DNA of 64,000 nucleotides from Theristus sp. LFF4_11 (lineage: Eukaryota; Nematoda; Chromadorea; Monhysterida; Xyalidae). The notes beneath the pieces were generated by a model. The model was given only the letters and a program-made list of their open reading frames with translations, made no database searches and was not told the DNA's origin. A program made the position numbers and the translations under genes. The stretch covers positions 48,205 through 112,204 of the forward strand of contig JASANC010003970.1 in NCBI GenBank assembly GCA_030248135.1, given 5' to 3'. Shown here in pieces: positions 1 through 12,600 of the stretch. The stretch's first letter is position 1. Every line of letters starts with the position of its first letter.

Positions 1-1895
1 AAAATTCCTGAGGTAAGTGCAGCTGTAGATTTTGAAAATCTTGTTACTTTTTTGCCCCGGCCCTTTTTGGGTTAAAAATTGGGCATTTTTTGTCTAAAGT
101 TGTTTCATAACCGAACAAAATAGTTTCCTGGGGTAATTGCAGCTGTAGATTTTGAAAAATTGGTTACTTTTTGCCCCTGCCTTTTTTGGGTCAAAAATTG
201 GGCAATTTTTGTCTAAAGTTGTTTCATAACCGAACAAAATAGTTTCCTGGGGTAATTTTATCCGTAGATTTAAAAAATCCAATTACTTTTTTGCCCGACC
301 ATTTTTTGGGCAAAAAATTGGAGTTTTCAAAAGTTCGGAGATTTTGACCTGGTTTCAAATGTCGCCCTTTCAATTTTTGTCTGAAATTGTTTCATAACCG
401 AACAAAAAAGTTTCCTGGGGTAATTGCAGCTGTAGCTTTTGAAAATCTGGTTACTTTTTTGCCCCGGCCTTTTTTGGGTCAAAAATTGGGCAATTTTTGT
501 TTAAAGTTGTTTCATAACAGAACAAAATAGTTTCCTGGGGTAATTTCATCCGTAGATTTAAAAAATCCAATTACTTTTTTGCCCCGACCATTTTTTGAGC
601 AAAAAATTGGGCATTTTCAAAAGTTCTGAGGTTTTGACCTGGTTTCAAATGTCGCCCTTTCAATTTTTGTCTGAAATTGTTTTATAACCGAACAAAAAAA
701 TTTCCTGAGGTAAGTGCAGCTGTACATTTTGAAAATCTTGTTACTTTTTTGCCCCGGCCCTTTTTGGGTTAAAAATTGGGCATTTTTTGTCTAAAGTTGT
801 TTCATAACCGAACAAAATAGTTTCCTGGGGTAATTGCAGCTGTAGATTTTGAAAAATTGGTTACTTTTTGCCCCTGCCTTTTTTGGGTCAAAAATTGGGC
901 AATTTTTGTCTAAAGTTGTTTCATAACCGAACAAAATAGTTTCCTGGGGTAATTTTATCCGTAGATTTAAAAAATCCAATTACTTTTTTGCCCGACCATT
1001 TTTGGGCAAAAAATTGGAGTTTTCAAAAGTTCGGAGATTTTGACCTGGTTTCAAATGTCGCCCTTTCAATTTTTGTCTGAAATTGTTTCATAACCGAACA
1101 AAAAAGTTTCCTGGGGTAATTGCAGCTGTAGCTTTTGAAAATCTGGTTACTTTTTTGCCCCGGCCTTTTTTGGGTCAAAAATTGGGCAATTTTTGTTTAA
1201 AGTTGTTTCATAACAGAACAAAATAGTTTCCTGGGGTAATTTCATCCGTAGATTTCGAAAATCCAATTTCTTTTTTGCCCCGACCATTTTTTGGGCAAAA
1301 AATTGGGCATTTTCAAAATTTTGGAGGTTTTGACCTGATTTCAAGTGTCGCCCTTTCAATTTTTGTCTGAAATTGTTTCATAATCGAACAAAAAAGTTTC
1401 CTGGGGTAAGTGCAGCTGTAGATTTTAAAAATCTGGTTACTTTTTTGCCCGGCCCTTTTTGGGTTAAAAATTGGGCATTTTTTGTCTAAAGTTGTTTCAT
1501 AACCGAACAAAAAAGTTTCCTGGGGTAAGTGCAGCTGTAGATTTTAAAAATCTGATTACTTTTTTGCCCCGGCCCTTTTTGGGTAAAAAATTGGGCATTT
1601 TTTGTCAAAAGTTGTATCATAACCGAACAAAAAAGTTTCCTGGGGTAATTGCAGCTGTAGATTTTGAAAGACCGGTTACTTTTTTACCCCCGCCCTCTTT
1701 TGGGTCAAAAATTGGGCATTTTTAAAAGTTCATAGACTTTGACATGGTTTCAAGTGTTCGCCATTTCAAATTTCACCTTCGGCACTTTCGCAGTCGAACA
1801 AAAATGTTTCCCGGAATAATTTCATCCGTAGATTTTAAAAATTTAGTTAAATTTTTACCCCGACCCTTTCAGACACAGTGGGTTAAAACCCCTGG
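1..1895. repeat. Tandem satellite array with higher-order repeat
   Basis: Diverged monomers of about 117 and about 168 bp alternate. Each carries landmarks such as TTTCATAACCGAACAAAA, TTTCCTGGGGTAA and TTGGGCAAAAAATTGG. A higher-order period of 697 bp is visible: the stretches at 94-282 and 791-979 encode identical conceptual peptides. Monomers decay after about 1500 and the array ends near 1895. The short open frames inside repeat with the array and are not genes. If tomosyn continues to the left, this array lies in one of its introns or 3' flank. Confidence 0.9.
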
Positions 1896-1997
1896 CCTAC
1901 ACCAACAGGACGAATACAATGCGTAGCAACCCTCAAATTCAAGCACATAATTAGTTGAAACAAACAAAATTAGAAAAACGGCAACCAAATAACCAAA

Positions 1998-2275
1998 GTC
2001 GTGACGATTCGGGCGAATCAGCCGTGGAAACTTGGCGAGATCGGTCCAAAAACAAAAAAACAGGAGATCTGTGGAGTCCAGGGTAATTCAATGCGCTGAT
2101 CAGGGATTTTTGGGTTACATTTCTTAAGGAAGCACAGTTTTAGATACTGAATCGTGACAATTTCGGGTAAATCAGCCGTGGAACCTGACGGGCGACATCT
2201 CTCCAAAACGAAACATGAAATCAGTGTAATCGCTGTAAGCCGAATGGGAAGTTCGGAAGAACGGATGCCCAACGC
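1998..2275. repeat. Diverged tandem duplication, about 152 bp unit
   Basis: Two copies of a unit containing AATCAGCCGTGGAA followed by a CCAAAAAC/CCAAAACG motif start near 2000 and 2152. The open frame across them on the minus strand has no recognisable domain. Confidence 0.5.
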
Positions 2276-2320
2276 ATTCTGAATTTTGTCCGATTTTGGG
2301 ACTTATGTTAAAAGTCAGAA

Positions 2321-3413
2321 TATTATCTAAAAATGCGGAGGACGCATACAAAAGGAGGAATATGGCTTTGTGTAAGCAGTGAGAAACTTTTTTGCTTCAC
2401 AACTATTTTCAAGTTTCTGATGTGGCACACGGATACAAGTACATAAGAGCCATATTTTTGCGCCGTTTATTCATTATTTCGGTTGCACATGGTAGCCCTC
2501 TTACTTTTTCGACAAACGAAATTTTTACATTCGATGAATTTCGAGCAAATAGTAACATAAAGCTGCCAAATTAAAGACAACATCTTCGATCACTGACACT
2601 GCTTTGCCAAGGACAAAGCGTTGCGCAGAGGCATTGGCGAAGACACTGTCCCCATCTTGTGGCGAAGGCAATGTCCCCTTCTTGTGGCGAACGCAATGGC
2701 TCACGGAACGGACGGTTCAGCCAATATCCACACTCCTCCTATGTACATACAACAATCCACAGGACTTTGGTACCTTCGGGTTTTTTGGAATTGGGGAGGA
2801 AAGTGAAAATTAACGGAAGACAACACCTTTTTGTCACGGGTATGTATGACCTATTTTTTAAACGTGTCCCACTGAAATGACGTCATGTGCCGCCAAACAT
2901 GCGCTTGCCGTTCACTGCAAACCAGACTTTCCGTTTAGCCGATTTCTTTCCGTAAACAAATGGTGAATGTCGAATCGGTCACACCAAACTGAAATTTTAG
3001 TGCCTGTACTTTGACAAACGGGCGTTTTTAAACCAAATGACGTCATTTTAGTCCGGACACGTTTGAATAAATCCACAGTACCTACATAGCTGTGCGTACG
3101 TCATCAACAATAAAGCTTACCGGTATCTGCAGCAACGCTTTGAAGTCTCTAATTTTTTGTTTCTGGACAGGTTTGCAGAATTTCGCACATGCTGTGATTT
3201 CACACTAAGCTGAAGAGGACAAGTGAAAAACGCTTTGAAGGTTTTTAGGTTTTTCATTAAAACAAACGCGGCGCAAAAATATAACTCTTATGTACTTGTA
3301 TCCGTGTGCCACATCAGAAACTTGAAAATAGTTGTGAAGCAAAAAAGTTTCTCACTGCTTACACAAAGCCATATTCCTCCTTTTGTATGCGTCCTCCGCA
3401 TTTTTAGATAATA
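2321..3413. mobile_element. Long-TIR DNA element, 1.09 kb, non-autonomous
   Basis: The first about 145 bases (2321-2465), beginning TATTATCTAAAAATGCGG, recur as a near-perfect reverse complement at about 3270-3413. The interior has only short open frames and no transposase. A TA dinucleotide flanks both ends, which would fit a TA target, but the second copy at 63848 lacks the leading T, so the target duplication is unproven. It lies 3' of the last tomosyn exon found. The internal part includes a stretch resembling the 3' body of the SINE at 41.5 kb (near 2755-2800). Confidence 0.8.
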
Positions 3414-3541
3414 GCAATTGAACGGCAATGCACCCAACTCTGGTTGGTCTGCGTAATTACTGTATTACTGTACACTGTGCGCGCATGCGACGCGTCGAGT
3501 GCTAAAAATTAACGCAAACACAGAACTGAACGACGTCTAAC

Positions 3542-3612
3542 GGTGCATTCATGAAGCAGTATTTAGTGCCCGCGGAGCTACGCGTCACTAAACACTGCTT
3601 CATGAATGCGTC
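3542..3612. mobile_element. Short palindromic MITE (GCATTCATGAAGCAG family)
   Basis: The inverted arms GCATTCATGAAGCAGT and its complement flank a core with TTTAGTG and ACGCGTCACTAAA. It starts about 20 bases downstream of the splice donor of tomosyn exon 3632-3830. Related copies lie at 22331-22386, 37681-37772 and 44581-44670. Confidence 0.75.
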
Positions 3613-3631
3613 GTAATTCGAGAAAAAAAAC

Positions 3632-6600
3632 GCCGCCACCAACAGCGTGTCGGTTCGATTGAGCAGTGTCGTGGTGAGCAGCGTTCGGAGCGACGGCAAC
3701 GCGTGCACGGACAGCGCGCCGTTGGCGGACACGCACAGCAGCGCGGGCGCGCCACGGACGGCGTCGATGTGCGCCGCCACCAGCGGCACGTCGAACGTTT
3801 GCGTCCAGTAGGAGGAGTGCGTCGGTAGGCCTGCGAGCAGACGGAACATACACACACACACACACTCAGTTCAGCGTTCGTGTCATATGCCGTTCGTGTA
3901 GTGTTTGTTTGCTGCTGCTTTTCACAAAATACTGGTGAGCGGTTGTGAAATTCAGACAACTTCGATTAGAAAGTGCTGGTTTGAATGGCCTTACTGAACA
4001 CCGTACACTCTGTTATAACACAGTAATGTTGCACACGGAGACACAATAAAACACACCACAAGCAGACATACGCTCAGCGGTAGAGTTGGTAAAAAACCGG
4101 TTTTTTATATTTCCAAGAAAAAAACGGTTTCTTTTCCGTTTTAAAACCGTTTTAAAACCATAAAAAACCGAATGCTTCCCAGCTCCTAAACTTTCCAGAA
4201 CTTGGCTTCTTGAACTCAAAATAGGAATTACATCAAAATTAGTGATTTTGAGCAGCCTAACATGCTGTTTTCGGGCATACAACCGACCCAATTTGCTATT
4301 TTTGCCACCCAATGCTATCAATTTTTTGTTTCAAATCATATCAATTTCGCTTTTATTGGTTTCCAGGGCAGCACGTTCAATAAATTGAAAACAAAGACTG
4401 GGCAGTGACCGTGTAGGTGTGGGGAGCGGGGAGGGACGGTTGCAAGGAGAACGGATAGCTGACCCCGATTAGGGGGCGAGATTTGCAGAACTGCAAAGTG
4501 AAACCGGTAGCGGATTGCGTTCGAAAAATAACATTTCATCAGTTACCCTTTGCAAATCGACAACATCGTCAGTCAGTCTGCATATGCACTTAGTTTAGCA
4601 GTCACCTTGTCTTCATCGTATTTCACTTGATCCTTGCCACAAAAGCTTCTACAAAATGATGCTTCACCAGTTCAGTTCGACACAGTTCATTGCACCGTTT
4701 TTTTCAAAAATATAATTTTACATTTTATCAATCAAACAAAGAGTTGTGATTTTTGACCACGAAGTTTGAAATTTTTTAAGGTAAAAAACCGGTTCTTTAT
4801 TTTTTCAAGAAAAAAAAACTGGAAAAAAAACCGGTTTTAAAACGGAAAAGAAACCGGTTTTTTTTCCTGTGCCAACCCTACTCAGCGGTAATACTCATTG
4901 CTGTGCATGCGTGTACGTGTGTGTGCTCTTGTGCCTGTACGACATTACTGTGCTTTATAAGGACTATAAACAGTGAGAAGCGCACACAGGAACTGACCAA
5001 TGACACGCACTAAGCGTTCGCCGACCATCACGAGCAACTGGTGGTCACCGGAGGCTGGTGTGCCCGCTGCGCCGCCGGCTGCGTCTGCCGATGCGCCCGC
5101 GCCGGTCGTCGTCTCAGTGCCGTCCGGTGACAAGGCCGCTTGCTGCAGCATGCGTCGTTTTGTGATCGCTGTAAACAAAAAAAACAAACAGAACAGTGTA
5201 TTATTTTCGGATGGTGTTTTTTTTTACCTGAACCAAGCGCACTCAATCATTTCATTATCATTTTCCCACTCACTTTGTGTGTTAATGTGCTTCGTTCAAT
5301 ATTCATTTTCCTATGATACTGCACCAGGTTTTCCGCTTGTACAACTCTCGGCCAAAACTGAATTACTGTAAACACGCTGGTCTACTTTTAAACTACTGGA
5401 ATTTTTCGGCATAAATGCTAAGCTACTCATGAGAAATTGGTCATTTTGCAAAAACGGTTTTGTACATTGAAATTAAGGCTGGAAAATTTTTACCCATACC
5501 GTAATTCCTGAATTTAGTGGACGGATCGGCGCGATTGCGACTTTCGCGCCACGAGTCCATGGCGGGCACGAGCAGGTTGCCTGAACGATCAAGGAAGCCG
5601 ACAGCGAGCACCCGGCCACGCGTTCGAAAGACAGCACCTGCAAAACGAACAAGATTTTTAAAGCAGCGGCTAAAAAAATTCAAAACGTTTCAATGAAAAA
5701 AACTCAACAATTTAATAAACTCAATCGTCGCGTTTAAAAAATTTAAAAAGGACCAGGGGAGGAAATATATTCCCCCAACCTGAACTGGAAAAATGAATTT
5801 TTTCTTTGAACGTCCATCAAGTATAAGTGAAAGGTGGTTTTCTGAAACGATAGAAAAAACCGTTCTAGAGTTGTATGTTCGCCGCAAACCTGGAGAAGGC
5901 CCCGCAAATACTGGCTGTTCGGCGCGCGACGTCGTCGGCACGGTAAGATTAACGAAAATGCCGGAGCCTTGCGAGGTGCCGACGAAAAGACACGGCGATT
6001 CGATGAATTCTGAGAGCGCAATAAACGGCAAAATTGCAAAATGAAGTTTTGAGTTTTTTCAATGCTTGCTTGACACGAAAAATGCAATGCCACATTCTCC
6101 ACTGACCGTTTCGGCGCGCAAACGACTCAATAAAGTTCAACGTCGTTATCGGCTCATAGGCGACGATTCCATCCTGACTGGACACCGAGGAGCTACGCGA
6201 ACGGCATTGGTCTTTGTCTGGAGAATTAGAGCGGATCAGGTCATTGATCAGACGTCGGGAATTCTGAGTTCATCCCGAGAAACAAACGTTACGACTCCAC
6301 TGATGAACGGATATTTTGCGTGTGATGTCAAAACCCAGTAAAGAACGCAAATTAGCCGTTCACTATTTTGCATGACTAAACTTCTAATCTCAACTAAAAC
6401 AAACAAATCCAAAGTGTCGTTGCCAATGCACAAAGCAGCGTAAAAAACTACAAAGCATACTAAAAACACAACTAAGCAAAACTAAGCTATAATGGCATCC
6501 GCAAAAACAAGCGAGTTTGCAAAACTCAAAGTTCGCAACACAAAAATTGGATTTTTTATGGTAACTTGGTCAAATAAGCAGCAAGTTCAGGTTAATTTGG

Positions 6601-9600
6601 CGGATTTTCCCAAAAATGAGCTGAAAACAATTCGATCAATCCTGAAGGCATCGCGGGCTGAAGGCTCGGTGTAGTGCAGTGCTCACTTTCGTCAGGAACA
6701 AACATGCAAAGGAAGCCAACAAGACAACTGAAACGGACATTTCCCCATTGGCCTGAAATGCATATTCATGCGACGGGGCAGTTTTTCATTGATGTTGCAG
6801 CTCGGCTCGGTCATCAATTGCAAACGCAGTTGTTGCTCCAATTGGTCGCTGAATAGCACATGGTAAGCGTAATCTTGGAAACTTGAAACTAAATTGCGAA
6901 GCAATTCAAACCGTGACATGCAATCCAAGCTGAAAAACACAAGCAAACACTTGAATACTCCAAAAAAGATGGTGCACGCGTAAAAAAATAAAAAAAGCAT
7001 GCGAAAAATATCACCCACAACCCAAATATCACTCAAAATGCAAAAAAGCACATGCAAAAAAACCTGGAAGTCGGGGCCAAGTCAACACGGTTCGTCCGAA
7101 AGCCGGCAGGCAAGCTTTGCTTTGCATACATTCTGTCCATAATGACCGGAATGGCAAACGGTGCCAATGACGTTTTTTCATGCCAAATAGGAACCCCCTT
7201 CCAACAATCGAAAAAAATCGAACAGCAAATTCGCAAATACTCGAAGCGCTGTAACTCGGATGCAAGAAAAACTCGATTCGTTGCGTGGCCGTAGCCGTGC
7301 CGTACTCATCGCGCGCAGCAACACCAACAAACAAAGTCTCCAAACAACTTGACTTGTCATTTCAATTGTTTCCGTGCAAGGTGGCCAGCGGGCATGGCAG
7401 ATGGACGGACATCAGAGGACTGAATTGCTGAGAAGTCACAGAGGTGCATATTTCGTGTGTTTTTTGTTCGCCAATGGCTTTTTTTCCAAAAGTTGTCATT
7501 CGCAATTCATTATCAATAGAATAGGTGCGCCACAGTAAACTGTGTAAGTTTTCTCCTTCAGAAAGCAATACCAGAGGAGGTAAGTGCGGAGTGAAGACTT
7601 TGAAAAAGGCTAAATTTTGGTAATTCGGACCAACCTTACTTGATCAATAGTTCGCATAGCTGCAGCAGATGAAATTCTATAAAACGTCGGGATCCTAAAT
7701 AGATATAGAAACTAGAGATCAGTCAGTAAAGAGAGGAATATTAGTCAAATCATAAAATACCTAAATGAAGGAAATTGGTGAATTGATGGAGCCATTAAAT
7801 GTTGACAAACAGATGCTTATTGCTCAACCGTGGCTGGTCACAGCTAAGTTTTAGTTTCAAAATCTTTCAAGAAGAGAACGAAAATGTGTATGAGCAGTGA
7901 ATGGAAGAATGTCATTCCGTCCAGAAGCCGAAACTATTCAAGCAAAACACAAATACTTCATTCGAAAGCGGTCTGCGGTTTCCAAAAAACAAACTGAAAC
8001 AAGACCGGCAGCCGAGAAACGAACAAAAACGACAACTAAATACAGTTAGTCTTAAGTTTTTTCGAACAGTTTTCGTGTTTACGAGCAGTAAAAACTTTCA
8101 GAAAAATAAAAAAATGAACAAAATTCCGCGGCGCCGCAATAAACGCCGGAAAACGATCCAAATCGGCCAGTGTTCAAAGACTGATTCAAGGATTTGTTCC
8201 AAAAAATAACGTCAACATACTTTGAACGAGTTTTGAACAGCCGAAACGATCGGATCGATCTCACAAGCTTAAAAATAATGAAATGTTCAAGAGAAGCCAG
8301 AATAAATGAAAAAAGAAAAAAATGTTCGGTACTAAACAAACAAGCGCAAAATAAGAACGAGAGGAAAATGAGTCAGTGAAACGTGAACGGTCAGTTTCAA
8401 AAAGTTCTCAACGCGGTTTGCGTAGTATAGAGAATGACCGGCAAAACAGGAGCGCGCGTGACGCTCAGGAGAGAAAGCGCGACTCAAAAAGCAGATAATG
8501 TATGTCATGATGTGAAAAAACAACTACGGACCGAATCCTATTTGGCCGGGAAGGTGCACCGAATCAATGGAGGGAGGCAGTGTGTAGTTGTTCGTGTCCG
8601 TGTGTGTGCGCGCGTGTGCGTTTTTTTGTATTCTGCTCACCGAAAGTCGCCGCTTTCTTGTTGCGTCTGGCTTTCGGCGTCACGGCGGCCGACCGCGAGC
8701 CGGGCGCCTCGTTCGCGTGCCGGTTGTCGCACGAGCCGATGCTGGCCACCTTGCGCAGGCGACCGTACTTGTCCGTCTCGGCCGCCTCGCTGTTGTTGTT
8801 GTGGCGTTGCCGCGATCGTCGACTGATGAACGGCGACAATCGGTGGAAGTACTGACGGCGTTGCTGCGCCGCGTTCGGACTGCCGCTGCCGGCGGCGACG
8901 ACGACGGCGTCCGGAGCGGCGGTCAAACGAGACGAGTCGCCAGCGCTCTTGTTGTTGGCATCATCCGTCACAGCAACCACCGTGGCAACACCGCAACCAG
9001 CACGAGCGTGATTAAGATTCGCGTTACGCGCAGCAGCATAATAGTCATCATCACCACCACCACCAACACCACTACCACCACCAAAATCACCACCACCACC
9101 AGCACCACCACCGCCGCCTGCGCCGTCGGCTTCCGTACTACCTTGTGACCGGCCGCGTTCCAGGCTCGGGCGTGCTGACGCCGCAATTGTCGTGGTCGTC
9201 GTTGTTGTACCTCCGCCGGTTGGCGTCGATGAGTAGAAGTTCGTTGTGCTCTGCTGCACCAGCGCGGACGGCGCCAACGCTGACGACGGCGTACCGGCCG
9301 ACTGCAACTGCGCGGTGCGCGGCGTCGACGGCGCCGACGCGTCGTGCTGTCGGTTGTCCGACTGTTGTTGTTGTTGTTGTTGCTGCTGGAGTTGCTGCTG
9401 GAGGACGCGGGCGGCCATGTCCGGCTGGTCGGCCAACGCGATCGCCGTCGTCGTGTTGATTGTCTGCAAGGGCAACAAACACACGATGGCCGCGTTTATT
9501 CGCGCAGTAGTATTGGTGGGTTTTGCATTCGCTTTGAAGAAAAAATTGCAATAATAATGCACGTGTGGAAAGACGTAATAAAGGGTGTAACGGATAATGG

Positions 9601-12600
9601 AGCATTGCTTGCAGTGTTATTTTTTTTCTATTAGCAATAGAGTTTCATGAAACGCTTTTCGTCGTTCGCCTGTATGCTCTACGGTTTTGTTGTTGATCGG
9701 TACAGTTGAATAATGATGATTAAATGACTTGTGACTTTGGTAAAGAAACCTTTTAAATACATCAACACACCAGAATACCGTGTTTCAACTGTATCGACCA
9801 TGCATGCGGTGGTGCGAGCAAAAAGCACTCACTATGATATTTTATTCAATCAATCAATCAACCAATCAATATGAAATGAAAACTTTTAGATGTTGCAACG
9901 TTCCTCGACTGTTGTAATCACTCAGTCACACGCCTTTTCTCAAAATTTTGCAAGCTAGGATCACAGTTTCGACACTTTCAAACATCTATCCCCCTTTTCG
10001 CGACAAATCAACAAACTATCTCTTATCCTTTCTGAACTAACTGTTCCACATTCTTCAATAAATCACATCACCACTTCTAATGCGTCAAACAGGAATGAAA
10101 AAAAACTAAAATAAACAAATAATAAGATGAAAAACACTGTAAAACAAAAATAAATTCATGGAAACAATGAAAGAAATCAAACGTCTGAAAAGGATCGGGT
10201 GCCGTGTGGATCGTGTGTATGTGCGATTGAACGAAGCGCAGGTTGAAAAGGGTTTTACAGAGAAATTGCGTGGTGCGCTGAAATTCGGTGACCATAGTTC
10301 ACAATCCAGTAGCGGTGGTGACCAGAAGCATACACCAGACCGGGAAGACACAGAAGTATATAGTTCGGGAAAAGAGCCGAAAAAAACGCGAGCCTTCCGG
10401 AGCGGGATGACGGGAGTCGAATAGGCAAGCGCTGCGCTTATTGGGGAGCGTTTGCGGAGCGAGTGCATGACGGCTGTTCTCGATATGCATCCGTCCGCAC
10501 ACGACGACGACCACCTAAAAAAGCACACACACTACCTAACGACGGCGCGTATTGCGACGACCACGCACGCGTCCGCCAGTGATCGGCCGCTCGCTTGCTG
10601 GTCGTGCTGATGCGACGCACCAGATCGACCATTTTACGATCGCTGCCGCCGCTGGTGCTCGTGAACGACGTCGTCGCCGATGACTGAGCGCTCTGAGCGC
10701 CGACCGGCGTGCGCGCCGATTGGGAGCGAAGGATCGGCGACGAGAGGCCGAACGGCACGGAGCGCATTTTCTTCGTCGGCCGCGGCCGCACCGCTGCTGC
10801 GCCGCCGCCGGTGGTCACTCCAGCGGCAGCGTTGCCGGCGCGCGGACTCGCGTGACGCGACGTCGAGCGGTCTTGGCGGGCGCGCTCGCCGCCCGCGCGT
10901 TGTCGCGGCGGTTTCGGCGATCGAGACGGCGTTTTCGTCAGTTTCTCCGTCGTGCCGCCGCCGCCGCCAGCACCGGTGCCGCCATTGTTGTGCGTTCGTT
11001 CGGGCGGCCGTGCGCGAGCGGCCGACGACACCGTGGGAGTGGCGGGCAGATCGGCGTCATCATCCTCGTCGGTGCTGTCCTCGACGACCGCTTGATGTTG
11101 CCGGTCGCCGACGGCCATCGAGACGGACGGAAAACTGCGATTCGCGGCGACCGTCGCCAGCGGTGTGCCGTCGTGCGCCGCCGGCTTGGTGACGCTGCGC
11201 GAGCGAGCGCTCGGCGAACTCGACAGTCGCGAGCGATCGTTCGCCGTTCGCTGATAGAACAACGGCGACGTAGGCGTCGGCGCTGATCGCATCGACTCCT
11301 TCGACGGCGACAGACTACGATTGGACGAGGAGGCGCTCGAGCCGATCGTGACGTTCACGGTGGCGGCCGTACGTCGCTGCTGCGTCGGACGGTCCTCGGC
11401 GCCGTCGCTCGCTGTCCGCGTGAGCGCCTCGATCGCGCTCGTGCTACTGCCGAGTTCGATCGCCGATTGCGGCGGCGTCAACAAGAACTCGTCGCCGCGG
11501 TGGTGGTCGCCAACAGCGTCTGCCGCCGCCGCCGGCGTCTTGCTGTTGATCGTCGGCGGGATGTCGATGTGCATTTTCGTCGAGCACCGCTGAAACAACG
11601 ACTCGATCGTCTTGTCATCGGGCAACTCGAAGTCGGTCGAGTTCGAGCGTTGCTTCGTCAGCAGGCCGGGCGTGCGCCGTTTCGCGTGGATTGTTTTGCT
11701 GCGTTGCGGACGAGCATTCGCCGTGGTGGCGGTGGTGGTGGAAGCGCTGAACGACGTGCATGATGCGGCGTCGGCATTGTTCGGTTGTGCTTGTTGTTCT
11801 CGTGCTTGTTGTTCGCCGGTCTTCGAGACCGGCGACATTGGTGGCGTGCTCGTATCGTCCGTCACCTGCGACGGTCGTTCGTCGCCGGACACCAACTGGA
11901 AAAACAACGTCACACAAAGTACACCACTCAATAATAATGATAAGAACAAACACACGCGTATCACGCAAAACCAGATATATTAAGAAGCAGGTCGACACAC
12001 ACAAAACCTGTCGTACCACCAACTGAAACAATTTTATGGTCGAATAAATAATAAAACAAATCACGTTACACCGAAAATGTGGAAACTGAACCCAGAATTA
12101 ACGTAACGGTAAAATCGTGATGCAAAAAAGCAGTTGTACAGGAGTTAATTGCAACCAACCACTGCAAAGAAAATATTACTATAAAAAACAACCAAAAAAA
12201 CTGAAAACAAGTAAAATAAACAATGCAAAAATAAAATTAAACCAAGTCCCCAATGTTACGTGCAAAAAGGTATCACCATTAGTTTGATGTGAATTCACAT
12301 TAGTTTCGTAGTTAGTTAAATCTTAGATCTTTAGCTCCTTTTCTTCCACAAATTGGGTGCTCAAAAACCGTTCAACAACTGTTAAAAACTCCACATAAAA
12401 CCCGATGCTTCATCAGACTTCCTGAAACCAAGAACACAATCAGACCCGAACCCACTTAATTCGACACGCAATAGACAGACACCCGCCGACAAAAACGGAC
12501 ACACTATGTTAATTCTACATACGGTCCGCTCTCCACTCACGGAAAACCACGAATTTGCGAGAAACAACGGAATGGCCGATTGAACATGGCAGCTTTTTTC

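Noticed and set aside
8588..9460. Plus-strand Arg/Val-rich open frames opposite tomosyn exons
   Set aside because: They are antisense shadows of the GC-rich minus-strand coding exon.
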